64,000 nucleotides of DNA from Flavisolibacter longurius. Its GTDB lineage: Bacteria; Bacteroidota; Bacteroidia; Chitinophagales; Chitinophagaceae. The stretch lies in the NCBI GenBank assembly GCA_013327885.1, contig JABUMY010000005.1, positions 62,001-126,000 of the forward strand, read 5' to 3'. Position numbers and translations under genes: made by a program. Under the pieces are notes generated by a model. It was not told the DNA's origin. It saw only the letters and a list, made by a program, of their open reading frames with translations, and did no database searches. Each line of letters begins with the position of its first letter. Position 1 is the first letter of the stretch. Below, piece by piece: positions 1-9,600 of the stretch.

Positions 1-2615
1 CGGTAGGTAACAAAGGAATTCCAGAGCACCGTTGGCTTATCCAGATTGGAATTGTTGACATTGTCCAATGTGCTGCTGATGGTAACGTTTTTTGGAAAAT
101 TAAGCACAAATCCCAGCTTGGTGGTATTGCTACGATTTGAAAAAGAAGTGAGCGCCGCAGCCGATTGCCTGGACTTGAAATACTGGAAGGACTGTCCCAC
201 ATCAACAATCAAAAGCGAACCAATGGAAAGCTGCAGGGTAAACTGGTTGGCCAGGTTGCGGGTGTCGCTGGTGTTGTAAAGGCCATCCACATAATTGGGC
301 GTTCTGCCGGTGTTGAACTGGCCATTGTACATCAACTGGAGATTATTCTTGTTGAACCGCCGCGAAATATTAAAATGATAATTCAGCCCCAGGTTATTGC
401 TTTTGTCTGCATTGGTAAAATACGAGATCCGCTTGCCCGATGGATCGTTAATAACACTGTCCGTTACCGGGTTTAGCGACCGGTTATAATTACCGCCAAA
501 ACTGCTGTTGATAGAATACAGCGATTTTGGATTTTGCGAATTGAAATTTGCATTGAAGTTGAGGTTGTGCTGTATCCTGTTGCGCAGTTGCGGGTTGCCA
601 ATTCGTATATCATACGCATTGATGTCATCGACAATGGTGTAAAGCTGGTCGATGGAAGGATACTCATAGTTCTTTGCATAATTGACCGAAGCGTAATAAT
701 GATACTTGTCCCGTTTGTTGTATTGGTAGTTGACGTTACCCGTATACCGGAAAAACTGGAAAGAACGGTCAAGGTTGCGCTTAGCGAACGAGGATTCATT
801 CTTTTCAGACTTCAGCTCTGTCATTACCCGTCCCTGGAAGTTAAAGCTTCGGTGGTAGGCTTCTGTCCATTTAAAAAACCCTTTGGAGAGTGAAAGCGAC
901 GGAACATATTCCAGCACTTCGCGTTTGTTACGGTTAGAAAGATTGTCGTTAGCCTTGTACAACTTGGCCGTGCTGTCGTAATCACTAACCTGGCTCAGGG
1001 TGGTGTTGCGGTTGTAATTAAGTCCCTGCGTAAAGTTGAGGGCAATGCCAAACAGGTTGTATCGTCCTAAAAGAAGGCGCTTAAAGCCCGAATAATCAAG
1101 GTTGGCACTCAGGTTTACAAAATCATTTTGCGTGTCGTAACGGCGGTTGAAGGAAGCATTTTTACTCACATCGGTAAACGATTCAAAAATGCTCCGTGTA
1201 TCTCTTTCCGATCTAGAATTGCCCTGTCTCGCATTTACGTTGATGGAAAAACTTTTTAGGGGATCGTCCTGGTCTGATTTGGCAAAACGAAGATCCATCG
1301 ATGTGTTTTGAGAAGTCCGCCGCTGCTGCGAAGTCATCCGGTTGGTGCTTTGCAATACATTGGCCGTATCTCTTACTTCGGTCAGGCGTGTCGATTGTCC
1401 CCTGTCGTTGCTGTTATTGATGTTGCCGTTTACATTCAGGTTGTCGTTATAGCTGTTGGTCTTTACATAATTCACGCCAAGGTCACGCCGGTTGGTCCGG
1501 TTGTCCTGCACCCCTTCTTCCCTGATGAATTGTGGGTTCTCCAGCGTCGTGCGGTTCTGCAGGCTTAGTTCCTGCAGCGAGGCATCGGTTCCCGAAAGAT
1601 TATAATTGACAGTAAGCCGGTTGTTTTGCCGGCTGTTGGCCGATTCAATAAAGTTATGCGTAACAACACCGCCAAGTGAATGGTTTTGATTGATGCCATT
1701 GGTGCCAAAGCGGCCAACGCTGTAAAGATTGGGATTAAAGTTCCGGTAGGTGGTATTCTGAAACATCTCCTGCAGGTTGCCGATGTTTTTGTTGATGTTG
1801 TTGATGCCACCGCCAACACCAACACTGCTCCGTTTGTTGTATAGCTGGAACGACAGGTCGGATTCAAACCGCCTGGTAGTGCCGTAGCCAGCGCCGGCTT
1901 TGCCGAAATAACCTTTCTTGCTGCTTTCCTTCAGCTTTATGTTCATGGTGAGCAGGGAGTCCTGTGGCTGGCTTTGCAGGCCGATGTTGCTCCGGTCGTA
2001 TTCCTGGTAAAGCTGAATTTTATCGATGGCTGCTTTGGGAAGATTTTGCGTTGCCACACGGGTGTCGGTAGAACCCATAAAAGGCTTGCCATCTACCAAC
2101 AGGTTTTGCACTTTCCTGCCGTTGACAGTAATGGAACCATCAGACCAGATGGTAACACCCGGCACCTGGTTCAGCAGTTCTTCCACCACCGCATCGGGAT
2201 TGAGCTTAAACGCGGCCGGGTTGATCTCCAGCGTATCACCGTTCATCCGTACCGGTACCGAGGTAGTGATCACAATGGCATTGGTATCTTTGAGATTCAA
2301 CGCCAGCAGCACTTTCAGCGTATCTGTTTTTCCGGACTCCAGCAGGATGGTGGAATAGTGACCAAGGTAGCCCGTATACGTAACGCTTACCAATAGCTTT
2401 TTTTTCAGGGGCAATTTATCAAACGTAAAGATCCCGTTTGCATCGGAAAGTTTATACGCCAGCATGCTCGAATCGGGGCCGGCAATGCTTACCGTAGCCA
2501 GCTCCAGTGGTGTGTTTGTTTCTGCATCCCGAACAGAGCCGGTCAGCCTGCCGTTTTGGCCCACTGCGGTTATGAACCAGCCAAGCATCAGAAAAACAAA
2601 AAAGGTCTGCTTCAC
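1..2615 (-). CDS. TonB-dependent outer-membrane beta-barrel protein, 3' end cut by window edge
   Basis: The reading frame is open from a GTG at 2615 to the left edge (about 871 codons), read on the minus strand. A signal peptide (MKQTFFVFL..., cut near GQ at residue 20) is followed by a carboxypeptidase-regulatory-like beta-sandwich (about 22-105), then a plug-like domain (about 110-215; motifs VEELLNQVPGV and LLVDGKPFMG). The rest is a long Asn- and aromatic-rich barrel typical of the outer membrane beta-barrel family (OMP_b-brl_3-like TonB receptors). The GTG start is chosen because it gives a full signal peptide and lies 3 bases after the stop of the upstream gene; the next ATG, nine codons in, would delete most of the signal. 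No SusD partner lies nearby, so it is not a SusC of the classical type. The ligand is unknown. Confidence 0.85.
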   Translation of the reverse strand, partial: MKQTFFVFLMLGWFITAVGQNGRLTGSVRDAETNTPLELATVSIAGPDSSMLAYKLSDANGIFTFDKLPLKKKLLVSVTYTGYLGHYSTILLESGKTDTLKVLLALNLKDTNAIVITTSVPVRMNGDTLEINPAAFKLNPDAVVEELLNQVPGVTIWSDGSITVNGRKVQNLLVDGKPFMGSTDTRVATQNLPKAAIDKIQLYQEYDRSNIGLQSQPQDSLLTMNIKLKESSKKGYFGKAGAGYGTTRRFESDLSFQLYNKRSSVGVGGGINNINKNIGNLQEMFQNTTYRNFNPNLYSVGRFGTNGINQNHSLGGVVTHNFIESANSRQNNRLTVNYNLSGTDASLQELSLQNRTTLENPQFIREEGVQDNRTNRRDLGVNYVKTNSYNDNLNVNGNINNSNDRGQSTRLTEVRDTANVLQSTNRMTSQQRRTSQNTSMDLRFAKSDQDDPLKSFSINVNARQGNSRSERDTRSIFESFTDVSKNASFNRRYDTQNDFVNLSANLDYSGFKRLLLGRYNLFGIALNFTQGLNYNRNTTLSQVSDYDSTAKLYKANDNLSNRNKREVLEYVPSLSLSKGFFKWTEAYHRSFNFQGRVMTELKSEKNESSFAKRNLDRSFQFFRYTGNVNYQYNKRDKYHYYASVNYAKNYEYPSIDQLYTIVDDINAYDIRIGNPQLRNRIQHNLNFNANFNSQNPKSLYSINSSFGGNYNRSLNPVTDSVINDPSGKRISYFTNADKSNNLGLNYHFNISRRFNKNNLQLMYNGQFNTGRTPNYVDGLYNTSDTRNLANQFTLQLSIGSLLIVDVGQSFQYFKSRQSAAALTSFSNRSNTTKLGFVLNFPKNVTISSTLDNVNNSNLDKPTVLWNSFVTY

Positions 2616-2618
2616 AAC

Positions 2619-3863
2619 TTAATTTTTGAGTTTGAATTCAACAATGATGGGTGCCGTGCCGGGGGGATTGCTTTTTAAAAATGCCTGCAGTGCAGAAGGT
2701 ACCGCAACGGATTTATTGTTCGCAAAAAAGGCGAGCAGGTCACCCGCCTTTTGCGTTTTGTAAAACCGGGCTCCATTTCGCTGCAATGCGAAATCGCCAA
2801 GCAAATGCAGGTTATACTGATCGGTATCACCCTTAATATTTTTGGCTTTATACGTAGCGTTGGTTTTCTTGTTGTAGATATAGAGATCGAAGTTGCGCAG
2901 ATAGCGTACGCCGAAATAAAGTAGCTGCGGTGTTTCGTAGAAATTATGCACCTGGTGAAGCATCCAGCCATTGTTTCGCTCAAAATTTTCCCGCTCGGTT
3001 TTGTTTTTAAAAGGCTCGGTAAAAAAGCTGGCCGGCAGGCTGTTCTCCATGGGCACAACCAGGTGATAAGCCGGGAAAAGGCTGTCTTTTACCATCTTGT
3101 AAATGGTATCGCAAAACGGCCTTGTTACAAATGATGTATAGGCCGTATTGGCCCTTTGCAGGTTGACGCCGTCTTCCGTATACAAAAAACGCGGTTCGTT
3201 CACCCGGTTGTACGGGAAAAAAGCCTTCACCAGTTGTTTGTCTTTGTAAAGCGTCAGTTCATGATCAAGGCTGTCTTTGAACAGCGAGCTGGTTGTAACC
3301 TGTCCCCGCCAGAAATAATCATCGTAATAATGGCTGGCACCAATGACATCACTTTCTTCCGGCATTTCTTTTTTAATAGCGAATGTGCTGTCGTCAAGGT
3401 CGATGCTGTACTTCCTGAAATATTTTTTGTTGCGGGGATTGTTCCAGTCAAGCCTGATCTTGATCCTGTCTTTTGGCGTGAGCGAATAATTTTTATTGCT
3501 GCCAAAGAAAACGATCCTGTTGGAATGCTCCTGGTAATTGGGGTAAAAATCATCGCCAAGCTTTTTAAAATTTATTTCCCTTACAAAGGTCCCATTCTTG
3601 GCATACAGAAATAGCCTTTTGTCCTGGTAGTTCGTCAGGAGGAAATAATTTTTAGCGATGGTGACACTGTTGAAATTGCCCAATTCTATGCCTTCTTTTA
3701 TCTCCAACGGAATAAAGCGAATGGAGTCAACAAACTGCGATTGCTTTTCGGTGCCCGATGCTTTGGGATGGAGATAGATCTTTTGCAATTGCGCTTGCGC
3801 TACAGATGGTAGAAGGTTGCTAAAAAAGGAAAGGATAAAAAGAGGCAAGAGGCAATTTCTCAT
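2619..3863 (-). CDS. 6-bladed beta-propeller exported protein
   Basis: A protein of 414 residues. The ATG at 3863 gives a clean signal peptide (MRNCLLPLFIL... VAQAQ); a TTG eight codons upstream is possible but adds a polar leader. The segment around FIPLEIKEG, followed by a strand-turn rhythm (LLTNYQDKRLFLYAKNG), is the usual opening of the Bacteroidota 6-bladed beta-propeller family (DUF5128-like), a family of unknown biochemical role often found beside TonB receptors. It ends 3 bases before the start of the barrel protein and is probably co-transcribed with it, perhaps as a surface or periplasmic partner. The family call rests on the N-terminal signature and overall composition; no catalytic motif is visible. 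Confidence 0.7.
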   Translation of the reverse strand: MRNCLLPLFILSFFSNLLPSVAQAQLQKIYLHPKASGTEKQSQFVDSIRFIPLEIKEGIELGNFNSVTIAKNYFLLTNYQDKRLFLYAKNGTFVREINFKKLGDDFYPNYQEHSNRIVFFGSNKNYSLTPKDRIKIRLDWNNPRNKKYFRKYSIDLDDSTFAIKKEMPEESDVIGASHYYDDYFWRGQVTTSSLFKDSLDHELTLYKDKQLVKAFFPYNRVNEPRFLYTEDGVNLQRANTAYTSFVTRPFCDTIYKMVKDSLFPAYHLVVPMENSLPASFFTEPFKNKTERENFERNNGWMLHQVHNFYETPQLLYFGVRYLRNFDLYIYNKKTNATYKAKNIKGDTDQYNLHLLGDFALQRNGARFYKTQKAGDLLAFFANNKSVAVPSALQAFLKSNPPGTAPIIVEFKLKN

Positions 3864-3900
3864 CGCACATAGCTTTGGTCCGGTCAAATTTATGGCTGCA

Positions 3901-3945
3901 AACGTTAATGCAACCTTAACGAATGTTAACAGAAACCTAACCCGA
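3901..3945. promoter_or_regulatory. Phased TTAA repeats upstream of the propeller/TonB receptor pair
   Basis: TTAA or CTAA cores begin at 3905, 3916, 3926 and 3937, spaced 11, 10 and 11 bases, about one helical turn each. They lie 40-80 bases upstream of the ATG at 3863. The spacing suggests a multimeric regulator site or a curved A/T element. It resembles the 10-base repeats at 43925-43954 ahead of the first SusC gene. Function is inferred only. Confidence 0.35.
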
Positions 3946-4110
3946 AAGAGAAAACGTATTTCTACAGGGAAGAACAGAGGTTCCTTTTTCTACCCTAATA
4001 GAATCAAATGGCAGAAACTACATATTGTTGTTCGAACCAGAATCAGGAAGACAAAAGAAAATACTTGTCCTCTTCCTTTCCCAAGGCTACATTCGCTCAA
4101 ATTGAAAACG

Positions 4111-4659
4111 GTGGAGAATGAAACCTTTGTTGTGCAAACAAAAAAGTGGATACTTGATGTGGTGGTCGGCTGCAATTTTTGTCCGTTTGCATTGCCCGAA
4201 GTAAAAAAGGCCAGCATACACTACGAAGTGATCCCCGGAAACAAGGCGGATGTTTTGAAAGCACTTTCCGCATCGCTTCAAAAAATGACAGCGCAGGCAG
4301 AGATAGAAACGATGTTCCTTATTTTACCACAAAACTTCGACCGGTTTCCCGATTACCTAAAGCTGGTATCCGCCGCCGAAGCTTTGTTGAAAAAGGAAGG
4401 TTATGAAGGCATCTTCCAGATCGCTAGTTTTCACCCCGCTTATGTTTTTGCCGGCGCCGGCCTGAATGATGCCGCCAATTTCACCAACCGCTCTCCCTAC
4501 CCCATGCTGCATATTTTACGGGAAGAAAGCGTTAGCAGGGCGGTTGACAGTGTTCCCGGCGCACATAAAATTCCCGAACGAAACATTGCTTTTGCCCGGC
4601 AAAAAGGCCTGGCCTATATGCAGGCCCTGTTTGCAGGTTCTAAAAAGATCGATGATTAA
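4111..4659 (+). CDS. DUF1415 family protein
   Basis: A conserved protein of unknown function, 182 residues from a GTG at 4111 (TTG at 4102 is an alternative). The frame stays open further upstream to 3817, but that part overlaps the divergent gene and its Lys/Arg-rich sequence is not protein-like, so I start at the family's usual N terminus. The DUF1415 signature is visible: WILDVVVGCNFCPFA near the start and later FQIASFHPAYVFAG and NRSPYPMLHILRE. The CPFA motif with its paired cysteines suggests metal or redox chemistry, but no reaction is established. It stands alone and is convergent with the LVIVD lipoprotein gene across a shared terminator. Confidence 0.8.
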   Translation: MENETFVVQTKKWILDVVVGCNFCPFALPEVKKASIHYEVIPGNKADVLKALSASLQKMTAQAEIETMFLILPQNFDRFPDYLKLVSAAEALLKKEGYEGIFQIASFHPAYVFAGAGLNDAANFTNRSPYPMLHILREESVSRAVDSVPGAHKIPERNIAFARQKGLAYMQALFAGSKKIDD

Positions 4660-4746
4660 ATTTTCTACCTATAGTGGTAAATCGTAGGATGGAAAAGGCA
4701 ATAGGAAACGCAACTGAAATTTTGAAGTTGTTTTTTGTATTTCCCC

Positions 4747-4784
4747 AAAAAAAAGAGGCAAGCGTAACACTTGCCTCTTTTTTT
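4747..4784. terminator. Bidirectional intrinsic terminator
   Basis: An A-run plus GAGGCAAG pairs with CTTGCCTC plus a T-run around a short loop (CGTAACA). The stem is about 14 base pairs with U-tracts in both directions. It lies between the convergent DUF1415 gene (stop 4659) and the LVIVD lipoprotein gene (stop 4801) and should terminate both. Confidence 0.85.
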
Positions 4785-4800
4785 ATTTCATGGTGGCTAC

Positions 4801-6411
4801 TTATTTAAACTTGTTCTTTACATCCGTGAAGATCCCTTTGACGACCGCATTTGTACGGTCGATGTAAACATTGCCATAAACCGTTGCAGAACTGTTGGTG
4901 CCGGTAAATTCAAGCGTAGCGCCGCTGTTCAGGCGCAGGTCGCCGTAAACAACGAGGTCGCCTTCGATCTTAAGTGTTGCATTGCTGTTGATATTTAAAC
5001 TGCGCCCGGCAGCACCTGCCGCCAGCGTTCCCCGCACTTCCATTTTTCCGTTGCTGTTGATGTTCAGGTTATCCGAAACGGTCATGTTGCCGCAGAAAAA
5101 CAGGGAGGCATTCACATTCACGTTCTGCAGGGCAACTGAGCCGCTATACCGCAGGTTTTCGTTACTGTTTACATTTAAGTTGGAGCCACCTGTGTAAGCG
5201 GGCAAGCCGTTACAAGCCGTATTGGTTGTCGGCGGTGTAAACTTCACGATCTGCAGTCCACCCTTACCCGACGCAACAAAAAGATAGTTGTCCTTGCTCT
5301 TTACATAATTGGCCGAACCGTCAAGATTGATACTGCCCAATAACTGCAGTGTGTTGTCTGCATTTGCTTTGCAAACATACGTGCCTGCTGCACCGTTAGC
5401 GGCAAAGAACAAACCGTTGTTATTGCTAACGGCATTCGTCACCACATCGTCGGCACTAACACCTGCAGTCGGTGCAGGTAGCTTTATCTCTCCAGCTTTG
5501 GCGCCGTTGTCCGAATTAAAATAAAGTATGCCTTCCTTTCCACCGGCAACCAAAAGAAAATTCTTGTTGAACTCAATGGTGCGTTTTGCTTCCGGCACAT
5601 CGGCAGTTAATGCAATGGTTCGGTTGAGCGAAAAGTTGGCCGCGTTATAAATGCCGATGCCGCTGTTGCCGCCAAGAACGGCGATGCGGTCGTTGTATGC
5701 AGCAACGCCGCGAAGGTCGGGTGAGGCAATGCTGTTGATCTGGCGAAGCGAGTCCCTGTCGAGTGAAAGAAAATATCCGCTGGCACCGGTAGTGGCAAAC
5801 ACGGCATTGTTCGCAACCGTGATGCCGGTGGTAACCTGGCCGGGCAGGTAAGCATATTTTGTTTTACCCGTAGGTTTTCCACCGGAAAGCTCTATCCAGC
5901 CTACCATGGCCGGGTCGGTTATGCCGGCCAGTTTGTAAATATCTGTAGCGCCGGCAAAGTATAACCTGTTGTTGGAAAAATAGAGTGAGTTGATATCGGT
6001 ATCGGGAATGATAACACTTGAAACCAACTGGGGATTTGAAACTGAAGCAATGTTAAAGATATCGATGCCACCAAGGTAGGTTTCACCTTCCGTGTTATAC
6101 GAAACATAAGCATAGCTGCCGTCGATCTCCACATGGGTTGCTTTCAGCGTACGGGAGCCATAGACAGGCGCCTGAACAGATCCGAGTAATTCCATGAGGT
6201 ACTGGCTGCCTTCAGTGCCTGTGTTTTGTATACCGGCGATGTTTGTATTCATGCCAATTACACCGGCTGATGCTAGCTGTAAGCGTTGCGATAATTGCGC
6301 AGCGTCGGAAGAAATAATGAGTTGCGGGTCTTTCGATTTGGACAGGTCGTCCTTTTTACATCCAAAAAGCAGGGCAGCCGTGGCAAAAGCCAGGAGAGCA
6401 ATTTTTCTCAT
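4801..6411 (-). CDS. Lipoprotein with LVIVD-type beta-propeller and Asn-rich C-terminal repeats
   Basis: A protein of 536 residues. A lipoprotein signal peptide ends in LLFGC (Cys18). Residues about 80-400 carry repeated units such as YAYVSYNTEG...GGIDIFNIAS, YLFVASGKGGLQIVKF and FLLVAGGKEGILYFN, the LVIVD beta-propeller pattern of surface proteins. From about residue 410 a second array follows, with repeats NLNVNSNENL, NLNINSNGKM, SLNINSNATL and DLRLNSGATL. These look like a right-handed beta-helix or bactofilin-like stack (LEVRGTL, LKIEGDL steps). It is monocistronic, with a terminator just downstream. Likely a cell-surface structural or binding protein; ligand unknown. The combination of propeller and helix is stated from repeat pattern only. 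Confidence 0.7.
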   Translation of the reverse strand: MRKIALLAFATAALLFGCKKDDLSKSKDPQLIISSDAAQLSQRLQLASAGVIGMNTNIAGIQNTGTEGSQYLMELLGSVQAPVYGSRTLKATHVEIDGSYAYVSYNTEGETYLGGIDIFNIASVSNPQLVSSVIIPDTDINSLYFSNNRLYFAGATDIYKLAGITDPAMVGWIELSGGKPTGKTKYAYLPGQVTTGITVANNAVFATTGASGYFLSLDRDSLRQINSIASPDLRGVAAYNDRIAVLGGNSGIGIYNAANFSLNRTIALTADVPEAKRTIEFNKNFLLVAGGKEGILYFNSDNGAKAGEIKLPAPTAGVSADDVVTNAVSNNNGLFFAANGAAGTYVCKANADNTLQLLGSINLDGSANYVKSKDNYLFVASGKGGLQIVKFTPPTTNTACNGLPAYTGGSNLNVNSNENLRYSGSVALQNVNVNASLFFCGNMTVSDNLNINSNGKMEVRGTLAAGAAGRSLNINSNATLKIEGDLVVYGDLRLNSGATLEFTGTNSSATVYGNVYIDRTNAVVKGIFTDVKNKFK

Positions 6412-6642
6412 AAGGTTGGATTTTTATTTTTTCAACAATTGGGCGCCAAAGTAGAAATTAATTGCGGCATTGTTCGCATCCTCCAGTGAATTTCTTTTTT
6501 AAAACTTACGTGAATACTTCTTTTTGTCTGGGCAAATTCAGTTATCACCTGCCAGCAAGCAAAATGTTGCGTAAGCGCATTTGAACGTTTCCACTATCAT
6601 TCGTTTACCCTAAATCTCCATCCAACTATATCTGATTCAAAA

Positions 6643-6661
6643 TCCGATTGGTTTAATCGGA
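6643..6661 (-). terminator. Probable terminator overlapping the ABC-M1 stop codon
   Basis: TCCGATT (6643-6649) and AATCGGA (6655-6661) form a perfect 7-base-pair stem around a 5-base loop. Read on the minus strand it is followed by TTTTG. The stem includes the stop codon of the ABC permease/M1 gene (6653). The U-tract is short, so strength is uncertain. Confidence 0.45.
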
Positions 6662-9600
6662 CAGTTGTTTTACATTGTCATCACGCCGCAGATCGATCAG
6701 CAGGTGGTTGGGGTCAAGCCCACCGCTGTTAGGCTTTCGCGGAACAGTAACGCTGATGGTCTGCTCACCCGACCGGATGCGGTGCATTTGTAAATAAATC
6801 GGTTCTTGCAGCCTTTTGCCTTCTTCATAAAGGCCTACCTCCAGCCAATCATTCATGGGAACGTTGTGTTCCACACCCGTTGCGTCAACAATCACCTTTT
6901 GTGCCTCTACTTTCAGCTTAACCTGCCAGTTGCCATCTCCTGTTTTCGCTACCGCTATGCCCTTTGTCTTCAAACGCCAATACGTATTTTCTTTAAAAAG
7001 ATCGTGTAACAAGTAGTGCAAGGAGTCGGGAGTCACCTTTTGTAATTCTTCGTAAAGATGGAGCGTAGTGGGATGCCGCAACTGGCCTGAAGCCTGTTTC
7101 TGAAGAAGGGCCCGAAGCGCCCCGTTGACTTTTTCTTTACCGATGTACTGATCCAAAGCATGCATGGCAAGCCCGCCCTTCCGGTAGTATAAAAAATCTT
7201 CATTGGCCCGAAGCAAAGAGGTCGTAGAGAGTGACCGCGGCATTTCGTAAGAAGAATGCAGGTAGTCGACATATTTCTGCAGGTGACCTTTACCGTAAGC
7301 CTTTTCCAGCACCTGCATGCCGGCATATACGGAGAGGCCCTCGATCAGCACACCGGCACCTTCTACGTTGGCCGGTGATAAGCGGGCCATTCCCCACCAC
7401 TGGTGTGCTACTTCATGCGCCAGGATATAATAAAGAAGGTCAAATCCCTCTGGGCTGTCATCGGGATTCAACAGCGGGTATTGTTCACCGTAATAAACAA
7501 TGCCGGCATCGGCGGTGGCGCCACTTACGGTTCCGGCACGTTCTACCAGTGTAAACTGATGGTAGGGATAAGCGCCGAAACTCTCCGTATAATAAGCCAG
7601 CGAAGCTTTTACACTCCGTAACATCCTGGCTGTATTCTGCGCATGATCCGGGTGGTAATAAAGTTTGATGGCGATGTTATTCCACGACTCTTCCTTCACT
7701 GCATACTTGCCCGATAAAATAGCGAATTCACCGCCGATAGAACCTTCTGTTTTATAGTGGAAATAGCGTCGGTCGCCCTTTGTCCAGGTTTGTTGAAAAG
7801 CACCCGGCGCTACGGCCACTTCGCCCTTTGTTGTACCAATAACGGCTTCCAGGCTGCTTTGTGTTGTACTGAACGGTTTTTTCTGTGCAGCCGTATCATA
7901 AAGCGAAGGCATTTCTGGTTTAGCCGCAGGCAAATATTTTTTTCGGAGTACCGCATCCCTGATCTCCCGGTACGACTGGTAGCCGATCACCGGCAATAGA
8001 TTGAAATTGGTAAAGTAAGTGCCGCCCTCAACTACCAGTGCCTTGTTATTTTTCTGCTGGAAACCACGCTGGTGATAGTGCACAGCAAAATTTAACTGCA
8101 GCGAATCGCCTGGCTGCAATGGTTTCTGCAAGGCATACATGTAGTGACCCAGTTTTTTATCTTCTACAACAGGTATAGACACCTGGTTGAAACGGATGGC
8201 AACAGGCTCGAAGCCGGAACCACTTCCGATATGGATGGTGTCAATTGGCAAGCTTTCCCTGTTCACCAATGTATACGTTGCATTTATGTCTGCCTGCTGC
8301 TTATCGGGATAAATCTCAACGTGCAACTTTGTTGCCGTTAGTTGGGGTTGCGGTGCATTCCGGTACCGGCTGTATTGTTGTTCGTAAGCCGCTTGCCGCT
8401 TAAGGCTTTCAGAAGCCGTTACGTATTCATTCAGCACATTGGTATTGTAAAAAATAAAACTTCCAACGGCAAAAAGAAGAATCAATCCTATGCTTGCTAC
8501 CCAAGCCGTTGACCCGTTAAAACGTTTCGGGGCAAGTTTGATCCGAGATATCAAACCTTGTTCTCTTCCCCCTGGCCAAAGCATTCTCGCTGCTACAGCA
8601 AGCAGCAAAGCCCAGGCAATCCAGTACAGCTTAAACCAAAGCCACGAACCGAGTGTGTTTCCAAAGCCACGCAAATCAGTATATTCCCACTTCGGGCCGG
8701 CTCCAAAAATGAGCAGGTTGTGTTCTACCTGAAAAGCCGAAGGAAAGGCCATAAAGCCAAAGGTTAAAAGCACCACAAGATGAGCAATGCTTTTTTGGTT
8801 TATTACTACGTGAATTACCATTGCAAGCAAGGAAAAAAGCAGGTAATCGACCAGTTGCAAACCAAACAATACTTGCAGGTAAAGTCCAATCTCCAATTGA
8901 TGGTAGCCCATGCCCAACTGCATACCAATCCCACCTGCCAAAAGAAAAACCATCCAAACCAAAACGACCAGTCCGAATCCCAGGAATTTACCGGTAAACA
9001 AAACCCAATCCGGTACCGGTGCTGTGTCCGTTAAGTCATTGATACCCGCCGCCCTTTCACGCCAAACCAATTCACCTACGAAATACATAAGTAGCAGTGG
9101 CATAACCAACCACGGTGTACCAAGGTTGGTTAAAGGTGTGGCCAGGTAGTGGAGCACCTGCGACGTAGTGGGCAGCAGCGGAATGCCAAATTGCGTCAGG
9201 ATGCGGGAGCCAAACAGGGCTGAAGCAAGTGCGAGAACGCCAACCAGTAGGAGTCCTGCAGGATGCTTTGCTATTTTAGTAAAAGACGATCCCGCTATGA
9301 TAAGCACCTGGCGAAGTCCGGTTGCATATCCAAACGTCTGCTCAACCTGCGGGATGGAAATAGCAGTGGCCCTTGTAACAAAGTTCTCGGTCAAAGTTTT
9401 GGTCATTGGTTTTGGCTGCCGTAAAAAGCGGCTCCACCAACTTTTTGTTTCGACATGCGAAAAACTGAAGCGGGTGTACGTCAGCCACAACAAAAGGACT
9501 GCCGCGCCACTCCACAGCACACGGTTCCAAAGAAAAAATCCCTGCAGCGAAACCAGCCGTGTATTTTTTTCTGTTGGCGTCCATGTTTGCAGTTCGTTGC

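Noticed and set aside
3817-4110. N-terminal extension of the DUF1415 frame
   Set aside because: It overlaps the divergent propeller gene start and its Lys/Arg-rich sequence does not belong to the family; a GTG at 4111 fits the usual length.
4747-4784. Inverted repeat as a mobile-element end
   Set aside because: Its place between convergent stops and the flanking A/T runs make it an ordinary bidirectional terminator.
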